64,000 nucleotides of DNA from Klebsiella grimontii. GTDB lineage: Bacteria; Pseudomonadota; Gammaproteobacteria; Enterobacterales; Enterobacteriaceae. The position numbers and the translations under genes are program-made. Location of the stretch: NCBI RefSeq assembly GCF_900200035.1, contig NZ_FZTC01000015.1, positions 124,001-188,000 on the forward strand, given 5' to 3'. Position 1 is the first letter of the stretch, and every line of letters starts with the position of its first letter. Of the stretch, positions 27,177 through 37,560 are shown piece by piece. The notes beneath the pieces were generated by a model. That model was not told where the DNA came from. It ran no database searches and worked only from the letters and a program-made list of their open reading frames with translations.

Positions 27177-27944
27177 ATGCTGCACATCTCGCATCTTTCC
27201 GCCGACTACGGCGGTAAACCAGCGCTGGCGGATATCAACCTGACGCTGGACAGCGGCGAACTGCTGGTGGTGCTGGGGCCCTCCGGCTGCGGTAAAACCA
27301 CGCTGCTGAACCTGATTGCCGGATTCGTGCCTTATCACCATGGCAGCATCACCCTCGAAGGCCAGCGGGTTGAAGGACCGGGAGCCGATCGCGGCGTGGT
27401 CTTTCAGCATGAAGGGCTGCTGCCGTGGCGCAACGTGCAGGATAACGTCGCGCTCGGGCTGCAGCTGGCCGGGGTCGACAAAACGCAGCGCCGGGCAACC
27501 GCCGCGCGGATGCTGAAAAAAGTGGGCCTTGAAGGGGCGGAAAAACGCTTTATCTGGCAGCTCTCCGGCGGCCAGCGTCAGCGGGTCGGCATTGCCCGCG
27601 CGCTGGCGGCAAATCCGCAGCTGCTGCTGCTCGACGAGCCCTTTGGCGCGCTGGATGCCTTTACCCGCGAGCAGATGCAAACCCTGTTGCTTAGCCTGTG
27701 GCATGAGACCGGTAAGAAGGTGCTGCTGATCACCCACGATATCGAAGAGGCGGTGTTTATGGCCACCGAACTGGTACTGCTCTCGCCGGGGCCGGGGCGC
27801 GTGCTCGAACGGCTGTCCCTCGATTTTGGCCGCCGCTTCGTCGCCGGTGAATCCTGCCGCAGCATTAAATCGGACCCGCGGTTTATCGAACAGCGCGAAT
27901 ACGTCCTCAGCCGGGTATTTGAACAACGGGAGGCTTTCTCATGA
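27177..27944 (+). CDS. tauB: Taurine ABC transporter ATP-binding protein
   Basis: This 255-residue ATPase drives taurine uptake. Walker A is GPSGCGKTT (about residues 34-42), the signature is LSGGQRQR, Walker B is [16 protein letters not shown], and the switch region is [12 protein letters not shown]. The second ATG (27177) is chosen because relatives begin MLxISHL; an ATG one codon earlier is equally possible. It ends in a 4-bp overlap with tauC. Confidence 0.96.
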   Translation: MLHISHLSADYGGKPALADINLTLDSGELLVVLGPSGCGKTTLLNLIAGFVPYHHGSITLEGQRVEGPGADRGVVFQHEGLLPWRNVQDNVALGLQLAGVDKTQRRATAARMLKKVGLEGAEKRFIWQLSGGQRQRVGIARALAANPQLLLLDEPFGALDAFTREQMQTLLLSLWHETGKKVLLITHDIEEAVFMATELVLLSPGPGRVLERLSLDFGRRFVAGESCRSIKSDPRFIEQREYVLSRVFEQREAFS

Positions 27945-28768
27945 GCGTGGTCATCAATGACAAACCGCGTCAGCGGGGACTGAAGTGGCGCTGGCCGCTC
28001 TCGCGTCAGCTCAGCCTGAGCGTGGCGACCCTGGCGGTACTGCTGGCTATCTGGTGGGCCGTTGCCGCCCTGCAGTTGATTAGTCCGCTGTTTCTACCGC
28101 CGCCTGGACAGGTATGGCAGAAACTGATCGCTATTGCCGGTCCGCAGGGCTTTATGGACGCCACCCTCTGGCAGCACCTGGCGGCGAGCCTGACGCGTAT
28201 CGTCATCGCGCTGCTGGCGGCGGTGCTGCTCGGCGTGCCGGTGGGGATCGCCATGGGGCTGAGCCCCACGGTGCGCGGGATCCTCGACCCGCTGATCGAG
28301 CTTTATCGCCCGGTGCCGCCGCTGGCCTATTTACCGCTGATGGTGATCTGGTTCGGCATCGGCGAGACCTCCAAGATCCTGCTGATCTACCTGGCGATAT
28401 TCGCGCCGGTGGCGATGTCGGCGCTGGCGGGGGTTAAGAGCGCCCAGCAGGTGCGCATTCGCGCCGCGCAGGCTTTAGGCGCCAGCCGGGCGCAGGTGCT
28501 GTGGCTGGTGATCCTGCCCGGCGCGCTGCCGGAGATCCTCACCGGCCTGCGTATTGGGCTTGGCGTGGGCTGGTCGACGCTGGTGGCCGCGGAGCTGATT
28601 GCCGCCACCCGCGGGTTAGGTTTTATGGTGCAGTCCGCCGGTGAGTTCCTCGCCACCGATGTGGTGCTGGCCGGCATCGCGGTGATTGCCATCATCGCTT
28701 TTTTACTGGAACTGGGGCTGCGCGCGCTGCAGCGTCGCCTGACGCCCTGGCATGGAGAAGTACAATGA
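27941..28768 (+). CDS. tauC: Taurine ABC transporter permease
   Basis: This 275-residue inner-membrane protein is the channel of the taurine importer. It has six predicted hydrophobic segments, with the ATPase-contact EAA loop reading [27 protein letters not shown]. Motifs [26 protein letters not shown] are typical of the sulfonate/nitrate permease family. It overlaps tauB and tauD by 4 bp each (ATGA), so all three are translationally coupled. Confidence 0.96.
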   Translation: MSVVINDKPRQRGLKWRWPLSRQLSLSVATLAVLLAIWWAVAALQLISPLFLPPPGQVWQKLIAIAGPQGFMDATLWQHLAASLTRIVIALLAAVLLGVPVGIAMGLSPTVRGILDPLIELYRPVPPLAYLPLMVIWFGIGETSKILLIYLAIFAPVAMSALAGVKSAQQVRIRAAQALGASRAQVLWLVILPGALPEILTGLRIGLGVGWSTLVAAELIAATRGLGFMVQSAGEFLATDVVLAGIAVIAIIAFLLELGLRALQRRLTPWHGEVQ

Positions 28769-29616
28769 GCGAACGTTTAAGCATTACCCCGCTGGGGCCG
28801 TATATTGGCGCGCAGGTATCCGGCGTCGACATCACCCGTCCGCTGAGCGACAACCAGTTTGAGCAGCTGTATCACGCGGTGCTGCGCCATCAGGTGGTGT
28901 TCCTGCGCGAGCAGAACATCACTCCCGAGCAGCAGCGCGATCTCGCCCTGCGCTTTGGCGACCTGCATATTCATCCGGTCTATCCGCACGCGCCCGGCGT
29001 GGATGAGATTATCGTTCTCGATACCCACGACGATAATCCGCCGGATAACGATAACTGGCACACCGATGTCACCTTTATTGACACGCCGCCCGCCGGGGCG
29101 ATCCTCGCGGCAAAAGAGCTGCCTTCGACCGGCGGCGATACCCTGTGGACCAGCGGCATTGCGGCGTATGAGGCGCTCTCCGCGCCTTTGCGCCAGCTGT
29201 TAAGCGGCCTGCGCGCGGAGCATGATTTCCGCAAATCGTTTCAGGAGTACAAATACCGCAAAAGCGAAGAGGAGCATCAGCGCTGGCTGGAGGCGGTGGC
29301 GAAAAATCCGCCGCTGCTGCATCCGGTGGTGCGCACCCATCCGGTGACCGGGAAGCAGGCGCTGTTTGTCAATGAGGGCTTTACTACCCGCATCGTCGAC
29401 GTGACGGAGAAAGAGAGCGAGGCGCTGCTCGGCTTCCTGTTTGCTCACGTCACTAAACCGGACTTCCAGGTACGCTGGCGCTGGCAGCCGAACGACGTGG
29501 CGATTTGGGATAACCGCGTCACCCAGCACTACGCCAACGCCGATTACCTGCCGCAGCGGCGCATTATGCACCGGGCGACGATTCTCGGGGATAAACCCTA
29601 TTACCGGGCGGGGTAA
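28765..29616 (+). CDS. tauD: Taurine dioxygenase
   Basis: This cytoplasmic Fe(II)/2-oxoglutarate enzyme oxidises taurine to sulfite and aminoacetaldehyde. It has 283 residues. The iron ligands His99 and Asp101 (WHTDVTF) match E. coli numbering, and the distal His lies in DNRVTQHYA near residue 255. The following [13 protein letters not shown] carries the Arg that binds 2-oxoglutarate. It is the last gene of tauABCD; a REP element follows. Confidence 0.97.
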   Translation: MSERLSITPLGPYIGAQVSGVDITRPLSDNQFEQLYHAVLRHQVVFLREQNITPEQQRDLALRFGDLHIHPVYPHAPGVDEIIVLDTHDDNPPDNDNWHTDVTFIDTPPAGAILAAKELPSTGGDTLWTSGIAAYEALSAPLRQLLSGLRAEHDFRKSFQEYKYRKSEEEHQRWLEAVAKNPPLLHPVVRTHPVTGKQALFVNEGFTTRIVDVTEKESEALLGFLFAHVTKPDFQVRWRWQPNDVAIWDNRVTQHYANADYLPQRRIMHRATILGDKPYYRAG

Positions 29617-29621
29617 TGGGT

Positions 29622-29662
29622 GTAGCCCGGCTAAGGCGCAATGCGCCGCAAGCCGGGATACA
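29622..29662. repeat. REP-type palindrome after tauD
   Basis: GTAGCCCGGCTAAGGCGCAA...GCAAGCCGGGATAC forms a long imperfect hairpin between the convergent tauD and acyltransferase genes. Confidence 0.75.
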
Positions 29663-29698
29663 ACCTACGATAAACGCGCCGCCTCCGGGAAAAGGCTT

Positions 29699-31417
29699 TT
29701 ATGCCGATTTTTGCGCGTCCAAATGCGCGCCAATATAGCGCTGATAGCGGTTGGCCTTCAGATAGGTCAAATCCACCAGCACCAGCCCATCCACGCAGTT
29801 GTTGAAATCCGGATCGCTGCCGAAATCGATAAACTGCACGCCGCCCGGCTCGCAGACTTCTGAATACTGCTTATACAGCGGCGGGATCGCGCAGCCGAGG
29901 TTGCCGAGCAGGGACTTCAGCCGCGCCAGATCGTCGTTGTAATCTTCTCCGCCAAACTGCGCCAGCACATCGGGCAGCGAGGCTGGATAAGGGCGGCGCG
30001 ACTCCGCCAGCGGATGCGTCGCCGGGAACCACAGTCGATAGAACGCGACCAGCAGATCGCGCGCCGACGGCGGCAGCCCGCCGGAAATCGACACCGGGCC
30101 GAACAGATAGCGATAGTGCGGATAGCGCGCCAGATACGCGCCGATGCCGGACCACAGGTAGTCCAGCCCGCGGCGGCCCCAGTAGCGCGGCTGGATAAAG
30201 CTGCGCCCCAGCTCGATACCGTGTTGCAGAATATCGTCCATCCGCGCGTCGTAATGGAACAGGCTGTAGCTGTAGATGCCGTTCAGGCCGCGCTTTGCCA
30301 GCTGCATCGCGGTCGGCATAAAGCGGTAGGCGCCGACGATTTCAAGGTCTGCTTCATCCCACAGAATCAGATGCAGATAGTCGTCGTCATAGCCGTCAAC
30401 GTCGCGTCGTTTGCCGCTGCCTTCCCCCACCGCGCGAAAGGCGATTTCCCGCAGGCGGCCCAGTTCGCGCAGCACCGGCGCATCTTCCTGGCCGTGGCGC
30501 TGCCAGAGATAAATCACTTTGCCGTCCGCCGTGCGCCCCAGGGTTTCCGCCCGGCCCAGTTCGCGCTTGAGCAGTGCGCGGTCTTCGGGACGGGCGATAG
30601 CGCTTTCGCTTTTAAATACGCCGGGCTGCCCCTTTGAAAGCAGTTGCAGGTGGTGATAGCAGCGCTCGGTCAGCTCGCGCGTAGAGCGCTGGGGATCGAA
30701 CCAGCTTGACCAGGCAATCTGTTGGCCGAAATTAACCGGCAGGCTGCCGTTGCGGCGACGAAACATTTGCTGCATCAGCAGCAGCAGCGGCAAGCTATCG
30801 GAAATCAACGTGCTGGCGTAAAACAGCGCGCTGTTGCGCGCGCGGATCCACGCTGGCAGCAGCGGGGCGCGATATTTCGCCGCCAGCTTAATAAATCCGG
30901 AGTGCCATTTTTTATCGCGAATGCCGCGTCGGGTGAGGCGTGAAACTTCGCCTGCCGGGAAGAAAATCAGCACGCCGCCGTTTTGCAGCTGCTGGTCCAT
31001 CTGCTGCAGCGCCGCTTTGGCGGTTCGGCCGTTGATATTATCGACCGGAATAAACAGCGAGCTCAGCGGTTCAAGGTGGGTCAGCATCCGGTTGGTGACC
31101 ACTTTAACGTCGCGGCGCACGCGGGAGACCGCATAGAGCAGGGCCAGGCCATCGAGGGTACCGGTAGGGTGGTTGGCGATAATGACCAGCGGGCCATATT
31201 CAGGGATTTGTTCGAGATCGTGCGCCGGGATAGCACAGCGAATATTGAGATGTTCGAGCACCTGTTCGACCGTATCCAGTCCTTTCAGGTGATGATGACG
31301 CGCGGCAAACTGCTGAAACTCTTCCTCATGCAGGAGCTTTTTCAGCACCTTTTTCTGCCAGGGGGCTGGCTTTGCCTGAGGCCACAGGTCATCGATAACA
31401 TTGTCGAGACTAAACAT
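29699..31417 (-). CDS. Two-domain acyltransferase, OlsF-like (candidate ornithine lipid synthase)
   Basis: This 572-residue protein joins an N-terminal PlsC-type acyltransferase (residues about 60-270; NHPTGTLDG near 82-90, FFPAGEVSRL later) to a C-terminal OlsB/GNAT-type acyltransferase (about 290-570; REIAFRAVGEGSGKRRD, GIELGRSFIQPRYWGRRGLDYLWSGI, GPVSISGGLPP). The two activities in one chain match OlsF of Serratia, which makes ornithine lipids by N-acylation and then O-acylation of ornithine. GGAGGAGG lies 7 nt before the start. E. coli has no such gene between tauD and hemB. The membrane-lipid function is inference from domain order; hemolysin-like annotations refer to the same family. 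Confidence 0.7.
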   Translation of the reverse strand: MFSLDNVIDDLWPQAKPAPWQKKVLKKLLHEEEFQQFAARHHHLKGLDTVEQVLEHLNIRCAIPAHDLEQIPEYGPLVIIANHPTGTLDGLALLYAVSRVRRDVKVVTNRMLTHLEPLSSLFIPVDNINGRTAKAALQQMDQQLQNGGVLIFFPAGEVSRLTRRGIRDKKWHSGFIKLAAKYRAPLLPAWIRARNSALFYASTLISDSLPLLLLMQQMFRRRNGSLPVNFGQQIAWSSWFDPQRSTRELTERCYHHLQLLSKGQPGVFKSESAIARPEDRALLKRELGRAETLGRTADGKVIYLWQRHGQEDAPVLRELGRLREIAFRAVGEGSGKRRDVDGYDDDYLHLILWDEADLEIVGAYRFMPTAMQLAKRGLNGIYSYSLFHYDARMDDILQHGIELGRSFIQPRYWGRRGLDYLWSGIGAYLARYPHYRYLFGPVSISGGLPPSARDLLVAFYRLWFPATHPLAESRRPYPASLPDVLAQFGGEDYNDDLARLKSLLGNLGCAIPPLYKQYSEVCEPGGVQFIDFGSDPDFNNCVDGLVLVDLTYLKANRYQRYIGAHLDAQKSA

Positions 31418-31524
31418 AGCGGCACCTCCTCCGTCCTGCCCAGACAGTAGAAGGCGCAGATGTCGCTCAGATTACAGTTGGGTGAAGATTTGGGATTGGC
31501 AGGAACCGCGGAGGCTGGTAGCAG

Positions 31525-31560
31525 GTAGCCTGGACAGGCGCGCAGCGCCGCCTCCGGGAA
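31525..31560 (+). repeat. REP-type palindrome, GTAGCCYGGACAGG family
   Basis: GTAGCCTGGACAGGCGCGCA...GCCTCCGGGAA matches the copy at 4889 and is inverted relative to the one at 31746. Confidence 0.75.
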
Positions 31561-31745
31561 GGCCGAAGCCGGAAAGTTGCGAACGCGTTTCCAGATTGCA
31601 CTCCGGTTAAGCACGGGTGGGTAAGTCAGGTACGGGATTGGTCCTATTCAACCTTTCATCGCGATGTAAGCCGTAGTTTGTATCCGATTGATTGGGGGGG
31701 AGAGGTGAAGGAGTTATTGTGCGGCGAGCGTCGTTAAAGTGACTT

Positions 31746-31781
31746 TCCCGGAGGCGGCGCGTTGCGCCTGTCCGGGCTACC
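31746..31781 (-). repeat. REP-type palindrome, inverted copy
   Basis: TTCCCGGAGGCGGCGCGTTG...CCTGTCCGGGCTAC is the reverse complement form of the repeat at 31525-31560. The two copies lie about 185 bp apart and face each other at the hemB 3' side. Confidence 0.75.
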
Positions 31782-31822
31782 AGCCCACAGATAGCTGTAA
31801 GCCCGTAGCCCGGGGAGCTAAA

Positions 31823-32797
31823 CTAACGCAGGATTTTCTTTTCGGCCAGATCGAGAGCGAAGTAGCTGAAGATCAGATCCGCGCCGGCGCGTTTGATCGC
31901 GCCGAGGCTTTCCAGCACCACTTTCTCTTCATCTATAGCGCCGGCCTGGGCGGCGAACTTAATCATCGCGTATTCACCGCTCACCTGGTACGCGCCCAGC
32001 GGCAGGTTGGTGCGCTCGCGCAGATCGCGCAGGATATCGAGATACGGACCGGCCGGTTTGACCATCAGGCAGTCGGCGCCCTGGGCTTCGTCCAGCAGCG
32101 ATTCGCGAATCGCTTCGCGGCGGTTCATCGGGCTCATCTGATAGGTTTTACGATCGCCTTTCAGCGCGGTGCCCGCGGCTTCGCGGAACGGACCATAGAA
32201 CGATGAAGCGAACTTGGTGGAGTAGGACATAATCGCCGTATCGGTAAATCCGGCGGCGTCCAGCGCCTGGCGAATAGCCTGCACCTGGCCGTCCATCGCC
32301 GCGGAAGGAGCGATAAAATCGGCGCCTGCGGCAGCGGCGACCACCGCCTGCTTACCGAGGTTGGCAAGGGTTAAATCGTTATCGACGCCGTGGTCGCACA
32401 GCACGCCGCAGTGGCCGTGGGAGGTGTATTCGCAGAAGCAGGTGTCGGACATCACGATCATCTCCGGCACCGCCTCTTTACAGATACGGGACATGCGCGC
32501 CACCAGGCCGTTTTCGTTCCAGGTATCGCTGCCAACGGCATCGGTATGATGGGAAATCCCGAAGGTCATCACCGAACGGATACCGGCGTTGGCAATGCGC
32601 TCGATTTCGCGCGCCAGGTGTCTTTCCGGAATACGCATCACGCCGGGCATGGCTTCGATGGCTTTGTAATCATCGATTTCTTCTTCAACAAAGATCGGCA
32701 ACACCAGGTCGTTCAAACTCAGTGTTGTCTCTTCAAACATGGCGCGTAGCGAAGCGGACTTGCGCAGGCGGCGTGGGCGAGTGATTAAATCTGTCAT
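31823..32797 (-). CDS. hemB: Delta-aminolevulinic acid dehydratase (porphobilinogen synthase)
   Basis: This cytoplasmic enzyme condenses two 5-aminolevulinate molecules into porphobilinogen in haem synthesis. It has 324 residues, the family length. The zinc cysteines are in [16 protein letters not shown], the two active-site lysines in [17 protein letters not shown] and [11 protein letters not shown]. The conserved tail LAEKKILR is intact. It is transcribed on its own, downstream of ampH on the same strand with a gap of about 106 bp. Confidence 0.97.
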   Translation of the reverse strand: MTDLITRPRRLRKSASLRAMFEETTLSLNDLVLPIFVEEEIDDYKAIEAMPGVMRIPERHLAREIERIANAGIRSVMTFGISHHTDAVGSDTWNENGLVARMSRICKEAVPEMIVMSDTCFCEYTSHGHCGVLCDHGVDNDLTLANLGKQAVVAAAAGADFIAPSAAMDGQVQAIRQALDAAGFTDTAIMSYSTKFASSFYGPFREAAGTALKGDRKTYQMSPMNRREAIRESLLDEAQGADCLMVKPAGPYLDILRDLRERTNLPLGAYQVSGEYAMIKFAAQAGAIDEEKVVLESLGAIKRAGADLIFSYFALDLAEKKILR

Positions 32798-32903
32798 GGT
32801 TTGCCTGATTTTGTGAAATGAAAAAAGCGAGTTTACCTCAATTGGCGGCGGGATGTTTCGCCAAAACGATCCTTATCCATCGTCGGTAAAACATCCCACA
32901 AGG

Positions 32904-34073
32904 CTACTGGCTGGCGGTTTCCATCACCGGGCGGACGCCGCTTAATTCGCTGACCAGCTCGTTGATCCCGTCGCTCATGTTATTGAAACGCGTCAATGAC
33001 GAGCGGGTTACCACCACGAAGGCGCCGACGTTAGCCTGCGGGTTCATCGCCATATAGGTGATAAAACCGCCGCCGCCGCCGGTTTTCTGAATGATGCCCG
33101 GCTGGCCGTTCTTCGGCTTCATGTAGACCCAGCCGAGGCCCAGCGCATCGGCTTTGCCCGGCACGTCCATCCCGATCACCCTCGTCAGCTGGCTGCGTTG
33201 ATAGATCAGCGTCTGCATCCGGTCCGCCTGCTGCCCGCGGGTGAAGAAATCGGAAGAGAGGAACTGCTGCATCCAGCGCATCATATCGCCAGGCGTGGAG
33301 TAAACGCCGCCGCTGCCGATGGCCGCCAGGGTATTGTTGCACGGGCTGGCCCCTTTCTCCGGGATCATCAGGCGTCGGCACTGATCGGGAGACGGCGTAA
33401 AGGTCGTGTCTTTCATCCCCAGCGGGCGGGTGATCTGCTCTTCAAACAGCTGCGGATAAGGCTTGCCCGCGGCGGTAGAGAGCGCATCGGCCAGTAAATC
33501 GAACGCCAGATTGGAATAGGCGGCCTGCGAACCCGGCGCGGTTTTTAACGTCGCCGTGGTGAGCCAGTTCCAGCGCTGCTGGCGCGTCGGCCAGACGAAC
33601 ACCGGCCGGTGCGCCGCGCCGCCGGGCTGTTCGCGCGGCAGGGCGCTGGTATGGGTCGCCAGATTCACCAGCGTGATGGGCGCTCCCTGATATGTCGGCA
33701 CCCGCGCGCCCGGCGGGGCGTATTTGCTCAGCGGATCGTTGAGCTTAACGACGCCCTGATCGAGAAGTTTGACCAGCATTTCGCTGGTCATCAGCTTGCT
33801 CAGGGAGGCGATGCGGATCACCGAATCGAGCTGCGGGTGCTCATTATTGCCCGGGCGCGTTTCGCCGAAGCTGCGAAATACGCGCTGGTTACCATCGATA
33901 ACCACTAGCGCCATACCGGTCGCGCCGCTGCCGTAGTAGATATGGTTAGCGTAACGGTCGACAACATCGGCGGCGAATTCCGGGTCGACGCTCGGCTGCG
34001 CGGCCTGCGCCGATGTCAACGACGCCGCGCACAGCGCAGCAAAAATGAGCAGACTACGTTTCAACGGGGACAT
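32904..34073 (-). CDS. ampH: AmpH, penicillin-binding protein with DD-carboxy/endopeptidase activity
   Basis: This class C beta-lactamase-like, periplasmic peptidoglycan hydrolase acts in recycling and cell shape. It has 389 residues. A signal peptide ends near SAQA (residue 24). The active-site SLSK is at about residues 90-93, YSN follows in SQAAYSNLAFD, and the KTG box is in IQKTGGGGGF. E. coli AmpH begins at the residues LKRSLL here (TTG at 34064), so the ATG at 34073 may be slightly early. It does not act as a strong beta-lactamase in E. coli. Confidence 0.95.
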   Translation of the reverse strand: MSPLKRSLLIFAALCAASLTSAQAAQPSVDPEFAADVVDRYANHIYYGSGATGMALVVIDGNQRVFRSFGETRPGNNEHPQLDSVIRIASLSKLMTSEMLVKLLDQGVVKLNDPLSKYAPPGARVPTYQGAPITLVNLATHTSALPREQPGGAAHRPVFVWPTRQQRWNWLTTATLKTAPGSQAAYSNLAFDLLADALSTAAGKPYPQLFEEQITRPLGMKDTTFTPSPDQCRRLMIPEKGASPCNNTLAAIGSGGVYSTPGDMMRWMQQFLSSDFFTRGQQADRMQTLIYQRSQLTRVIGMDVPGKADALGLGWVYMKPKNGQPGIIQKTGGGGGFITYMAMNPQANVGAFVVVTRSSLTRFNNMSDGINELVSELSGVRPVMETASQ

Positions 34074-34264
34074 CCATCATGGTGAAGAAAAATATAGAGC
34101 GTATTTATACTACGAAGCGCCGCCGAGCAAAGCGCTAATAACGCCATTCTGTGCGGAAAAACGTAACCTGGCGTAAAAAAACCTTTTTTAAGCTTTCGGA
34201 TAGCGGCTTTCGCCCGCGGGCGCGTATGATGATCGTTTTGGCTTAAGATGGGTGGCAAGAGACG

Positions 34265-34798
34265 ATGGCGGCGAAACGGGTAGTGATGGTAGTGGATATG
34301 CAAAACGGCGTTTTCGCGACGCCGCGTATTGAGCGCGAGCGCTGCGCGGCGCAAATCAACCGCCTGATAGACGCCGCGGATACCGTTGTCTTCATCCAGC
34401 ACTGCGAAGAGGGCGGTCTGGAGGAGGGGAGCGAAGGTTTTGCATTGCTGCCCGAACTGCACCAACCCGCTGGCGCGCTGTTTGTGACCAAGACCGCCTG
34501 CGACGCCTTTTACCGCACCCGCCTGGAAGCGGTGCTGCGCGAGCATCACATCACGGAGTTTGTGATTTGCGGCTGCGCCACCGACTACTGCGTAGATACC
34601 ACCATCAAAAACGGCGCCAGCCGGGGCTATGCGATTACCGTCGCTGAAGATGCCCATACTACCGCCAACCGCCCGGCGGCGCAGGCCGTCACGCTGATCG
34701 CCCACTACAACGAAGTGTGGCGTACGCTGACCGTTCCGGGCAATCCTTTACAGGTGAAATCGACAGAAACAATTCTGAACGGATGGTCGGCGAACTAA
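34265..34798 (+). CDS. Cysteine hydrolase of the isochorismatase family
   Basis: This 177-residue cytoplasmic protein has the isochorismatase-like fold. The catalytic triad is visible: Asp in VVMVVDMQNGVF, Lys in FVTKTACDAF and Cys in ICGCATDYCVDTT. Family members hydrolyse isochorismate, nicotinamide, carbamoyl-sarcosine or similar small amides; the substrate cannot be told here. It is divergent from ampH (191-bp gap) and precedes sbmA by about 115 bp on the same strand. E. coli K-12 has no gene at this place. Confidence 0.85.
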   Translation: MAAKRVVMVVDMQNGVFATPRIERERCAAQINRLIDAADTVVFIQHCEEGGLEEGSEGFALLPELHQPAGALFVTKTACDAFYRTRLEAVLREHHITEFVICGCATDYCVDTTIKNGASRGYAITVAEDAHTTANRPAAQAVTLIAHYNEVWRTLTVPGNPLQVKSTETILNGWSAN

Positions 34799-34915
34799 GC
34801 CGCTGATATCCGGTCTCATCATCCGCCCACTTTGCTTCGCTGCGACGGCTTTGCGGCGGGCGTTTTTGTGGTACACAGCACAGCAAAATGAAAAAGAAGT
34901 TAGCAGGAGAGCATG

Positions 34916-36136
34916 ATGTTTAAATCCTTTTTCCCCAAACCGGGGCCGTTTTTTATTTCTGCCTTTATCTGGTCGCTGCTGGCGGTGATCTTTTGGCAGG
35001 CGGGCGGCGGCGACTGGCTGCTGCGGGCCACCGGCGCATCCCAGGATGTGGCGATTAGCGCGGCGCGCTTTTGGTCGCTTAACTATCTGGTGTTCTACGC
35101 CTTTTATGTGTTCTGCGTGGGCGTTTTCGCCCTCTTTTGGTTTATCTACAGCCCCCACCGCTGGCAGTACTGGTCGATCCTCGGTACCTCGCTGATTATT
35201 TTCGTCACCTGGTTTCTGGTGGAGGTCGGGGTGGCGATCAACGCCTGGTACGCCCCGTTCTACGATCTTATTCAGGCCGCGCTGGCGACGCCGCATAAGG
35301 TCAGCATTAACCAGTTTTATCATGAGATTGGCATCTTTCTCGGCATCGCGCTTATCGCGGTGATTATCGGGGTGATGAACAACTTCTTCGTCAGCCACTA
35401 CGTTTTCCGCTGGCGTACCGCCATGAACGAACACTATATGGCGCACTGGCAGCATCTGCGCCATATCGAAGGCGCCGCGCAGCGTGTGCAGGAAGATACC
35501 ATGCGCTTTGCTTCCACCCTGGAGAGCATGGGCGTCAGCTTCCTTAACGCGGTGATGACGCTTATCGCCTTCCTGCCGGTGCTGGTGACGCTCTCCGCGC
35601 ACGTCCCGGATTTACCGATTGTCGGCCATCTGCCTTACGGCCTGGTGATTGCCGCGATCGTCTGGTCGTTAATGGGCACCGGCCTGCTGGCGGTGGTGGG
35701 AATCAAGCTGCCCGGGCTGGAATTTAAAAACCAGCGCGTCGAGGCCGCCTATCGTAAAGAGCTGGTGTACGGCGAGGATGACGCCAGCCGCGCGACGCCG
35801 CCGACGGTGCGTGAGCTCTTTGGCGCCGTGCGCCGCAACTATTTCCGCCTCTATTTCCACTACATGTATTTCAATATCGCCCGTATTCTTTATCTTCAGG
35901 TCGATAACGTTTTCGGTTTGTTCCTGCTGTTTCCGTCGATTGTTGCCGGTACGATTACGCTGGGCCTGATGACTCAGATAACCAACGTCTTTGGCCAGGT
36001 TCGCGGTTCGTTCCAGTATCTGATTAGCTCCTGGACTACGCTGGTTGAGCTGATGTCCATCTACAAACGTCTGCGCAGCTTTGAACGCGAACTGGATGGC
36101 AAAGAGCTGCTGGAAGTGACCCAAACATTAAGTTAA
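34916..36136 (+). CDS. sbmA: SbmA, proton-driven peptide antibiotic importer
   Basis: This inner-membrane protein takes up microcins B17 and J25, bleomycin and proline-rich host peptides. It has 406 residues, about seven hydrophobic segments and no ATPase domain. It matches SbmA closely: [73 protein letters not shown] and the [24 protein letters not shown] stretch. The second ATG (34916) is chosen from family alignment. It is co-transcribed with yaiW (18 bp downstream). Confidence 0.97.
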   Translation: MFKSFFPKPGPFFISAFIWSLLAVIFWQAGGGDWLLRATGASQDVAISAARFWSLNYLVFYAFYVFCVGVFALFWFIYSPHRWQYWSILGTSLIIFVTWFLVEVGVAINAWYAPFYDLIQAALATPHKVSINQFYHEIGIFLGIALIAVIIGVMNNFFVSHYVFRWRTAMNEHYMAHWQHLRHIEGAAQRVQEDTMRFASTLESMGVSFLNAVMTLIAFLPVLVTLSAHVPDLPIVGHLPYGLVIAAIVWSLMGTGLLAVVGIKLPGLEFKNQRVEAAYRKELVYGEDDASRATPPTVRELFGAVRRNYFRLYFHYMYFNIARILYLQVDNVFGLFLLFPSIVAGTITLGLMTQITNVFGQVRGSFQYLISSWTTLVELMSIYKRLRSFERELDGKELLEVTQTLS

Positions 36137-36154
36137 CCATTGCAAGGAAGAAAT

Positions 36155-37261
36155 ATGGCCGTAGCATCATCTCGTTTTGTTTCGCTCACCCTGACGCTAG
36201 TGGCCGGGTTGGTTCTCAGCGCCTGTTCCAGCAAGCCGGAGCCGGTGCTGAAGGAGGGCGAAAAGCCGATTGATGTTGCCGCGGTGGTGCGGCAGAAAAT
36301 GCCCGCCAGCGTCAAAGATCGCGAGGCCTGGGCGCAGGCCATCGCCAAAACCTTCGCCAGCCAGAAGTTGGCGCCGACGGAAGAGAATGTCTGTTCGGTG
36401 CTGGCGGTGGCGCAGCAGGAGTCCAACTATCAGTCGGACCCGGCGGTGCCCGGGCTAAAAAAAATCGCCTGGCAGGAGATAGACCGCCGGGCGGAGAAAA
36501 TGCATATCCCGGTTTTTCTGGTGCATACCGCGCTGAAAATCAAGTCGCCCAACGGCAAAAGCTATAGCGAACGCCTGGACAGCGTGAAAACCGAAAAGCA
36601 GCTGAGCGCGATTTTCGATGATTTTATCGGTATGGTGCCGATGGGGCAGAAGCTGTTCGGCTCCCTGAACCCGGTGCATACCGGCGGCCCGATGCAGGTC
36701 AGCATCGCCTTCGCCGAGCAGCATACCGACGGCTATCCGTGGAAAATCGACGGTACCGTGCGCCAGGAGGTGTTCAGCCTGCGCGGCGGTCTGTGGTTTG
36801 GCACTTATCATCTGTTGAACTATCCGGCGAACTACAGCGTGCCGCTGTACCGTTTTGCCGATTTCAACGCCGGATGGTACGCCAGCCGCAACGCCGCGTT
36901 CCAGAATGCGGTCTCCAGGGCGACCGGCGTGAAGCTGGCGCTGGATGGCGACTTAATTCGTTACGATAGCGACGAGGCCGGAACCACCGAACTGGCGGTG
37001 CGCCGGTTATCCTCACAGCTGGCGATGAGCGATGACGATATCCATCGTCAGTTGAAAAAGGGCGATACCCTGGCGTTTGAAGAGAGCGAACTCTATAAAA
37101 AAGTGTTTCGTATTGCCGATAAAAAAGCCGGTAAAACGCTACCGCGGGAAGTGCTGCCGGGCATTCAGCTAGAGAGCCCGAAAATTACCCGTAATCTGAC
37201 GACCGCCTGGTTTGCTAAACGCGTTGATGACCGGCGGGCCAGCTGTATGGCGCGCCGTTAG
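36155..37261 (+). CDS. yaiW: YaiW, outer-membrane surface lipoprotein
   Basis: This lipoprotein is linked to SbmA-dependent peptide uptake. It has 368 residues. The signal peptide ends in a lipobox LVLSAC (Cys near residue 25). The DUF1615 domain follows, with [31 protein letters not shown] and [17 protein letters not shown]. The start at 36155 has AAGGAAG upstream and places the lipobox at the usual distance; the ATG at 36140 is less likely. It is the second gene of the sbmA operon and converges on yaiY with a 4-bp overlap. Confidence 0.95.
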   Translation: MAVASSRFVSLTLTLVAGLVLSACSSKPEPVLKEGEKPIDVAAVVRQKMPASVKDREAWAQAIAKTFASQKLAPTEENVCSVLAVAQQESNYQSDPAVPGLKKIAWQEIDRRAEKMHIPVFLVHTALKIKSPNGKSYSERLDSVKTEKQLSAIFDDFIGMVPMGQKLFGSLNPVHTGGPMQVSIAFAEQHTDGYPWKIDGTVRQEVFSLRGGLWFGTYHLLNYPANYSVPLYRFADFNAGWYASRNAAFQNAVSRATGVKLALDGDLIRYDSDEAGTTELAVRRLSSQLAMSDDDIHRQLKKGDTLAFEESELYKKVFRIADKKAGKTLPREVLPGIQLESPKITRNLTTAWFAKRVDDRRASCMARR

Positions 37262-37560
37262 CGGCGGCTGCGCCAGCGGAAAATCAGCCCTGGTATACCA
37301 ATTAATACGCAGCCTGCCAGGAAGGGAATCAGCCCGAAGAGAGTACCGACCGTCAGGCTAATCTCGACCCGCGGGCGGCTGCTGTCCTGCATTTGAATCA
37401 GATGCTCAAAAACCCCCGGCGCGTGGATCAGCATACTCAGCATTTGCGCACCGGCCCAGAAGCAAAACAGCACAAACAGAGCGTAAGCGATGTTGCTGCT
37501 GGTGATAGAGCCCCTCTTTTTGCCGCCGTTGACGGTCTTTGCAAAGGTGAACTCTGCCAT
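37258..37560 (-). CDS. yaiY: YaiY, small inner-membrane protein (DUF2755)
   Basis: This 100-residue membrane protein of unknown function has two hydrophobic segments ([19 protein letters not shown] and [17 protein letters not shown]) and a basic C-terminus. It resembles E. coli YaiY at the same locus. The start at 37560 (MAEFTF) has GGAGGT upstream, better than the ATG at 37572. It converges on yaiW and is divergent from yaiZ. Confidence 0.9.
   Translation of the reverse strand: MAEFTFAKTVNGGKKRGSITSSNIAYALFVLFCFWAGAQMLSMLIHAPGVFEHLIQMQDSSRPRVEISLTVGTLFGLIPFLAGCVLIGIPGLIFRWRSRR

Larger units (their letters stand above)
31418..31822. other. Intergenic region between the acyltransferase gene and hemB
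   Basis: About 405 bp contain two inverted copies of a REP-type repeat (listed separately), the acyltransferase promoter region, and a run of seven G residues near 31694-31700. No gene was seen. Confidence 0.6.

Noticed and set aside
31694-31700. Run of seven G as a phase-variation tract
   Set aside because: It lies in an intergenic region, away from any start codon or promoter spacer that I can identify.
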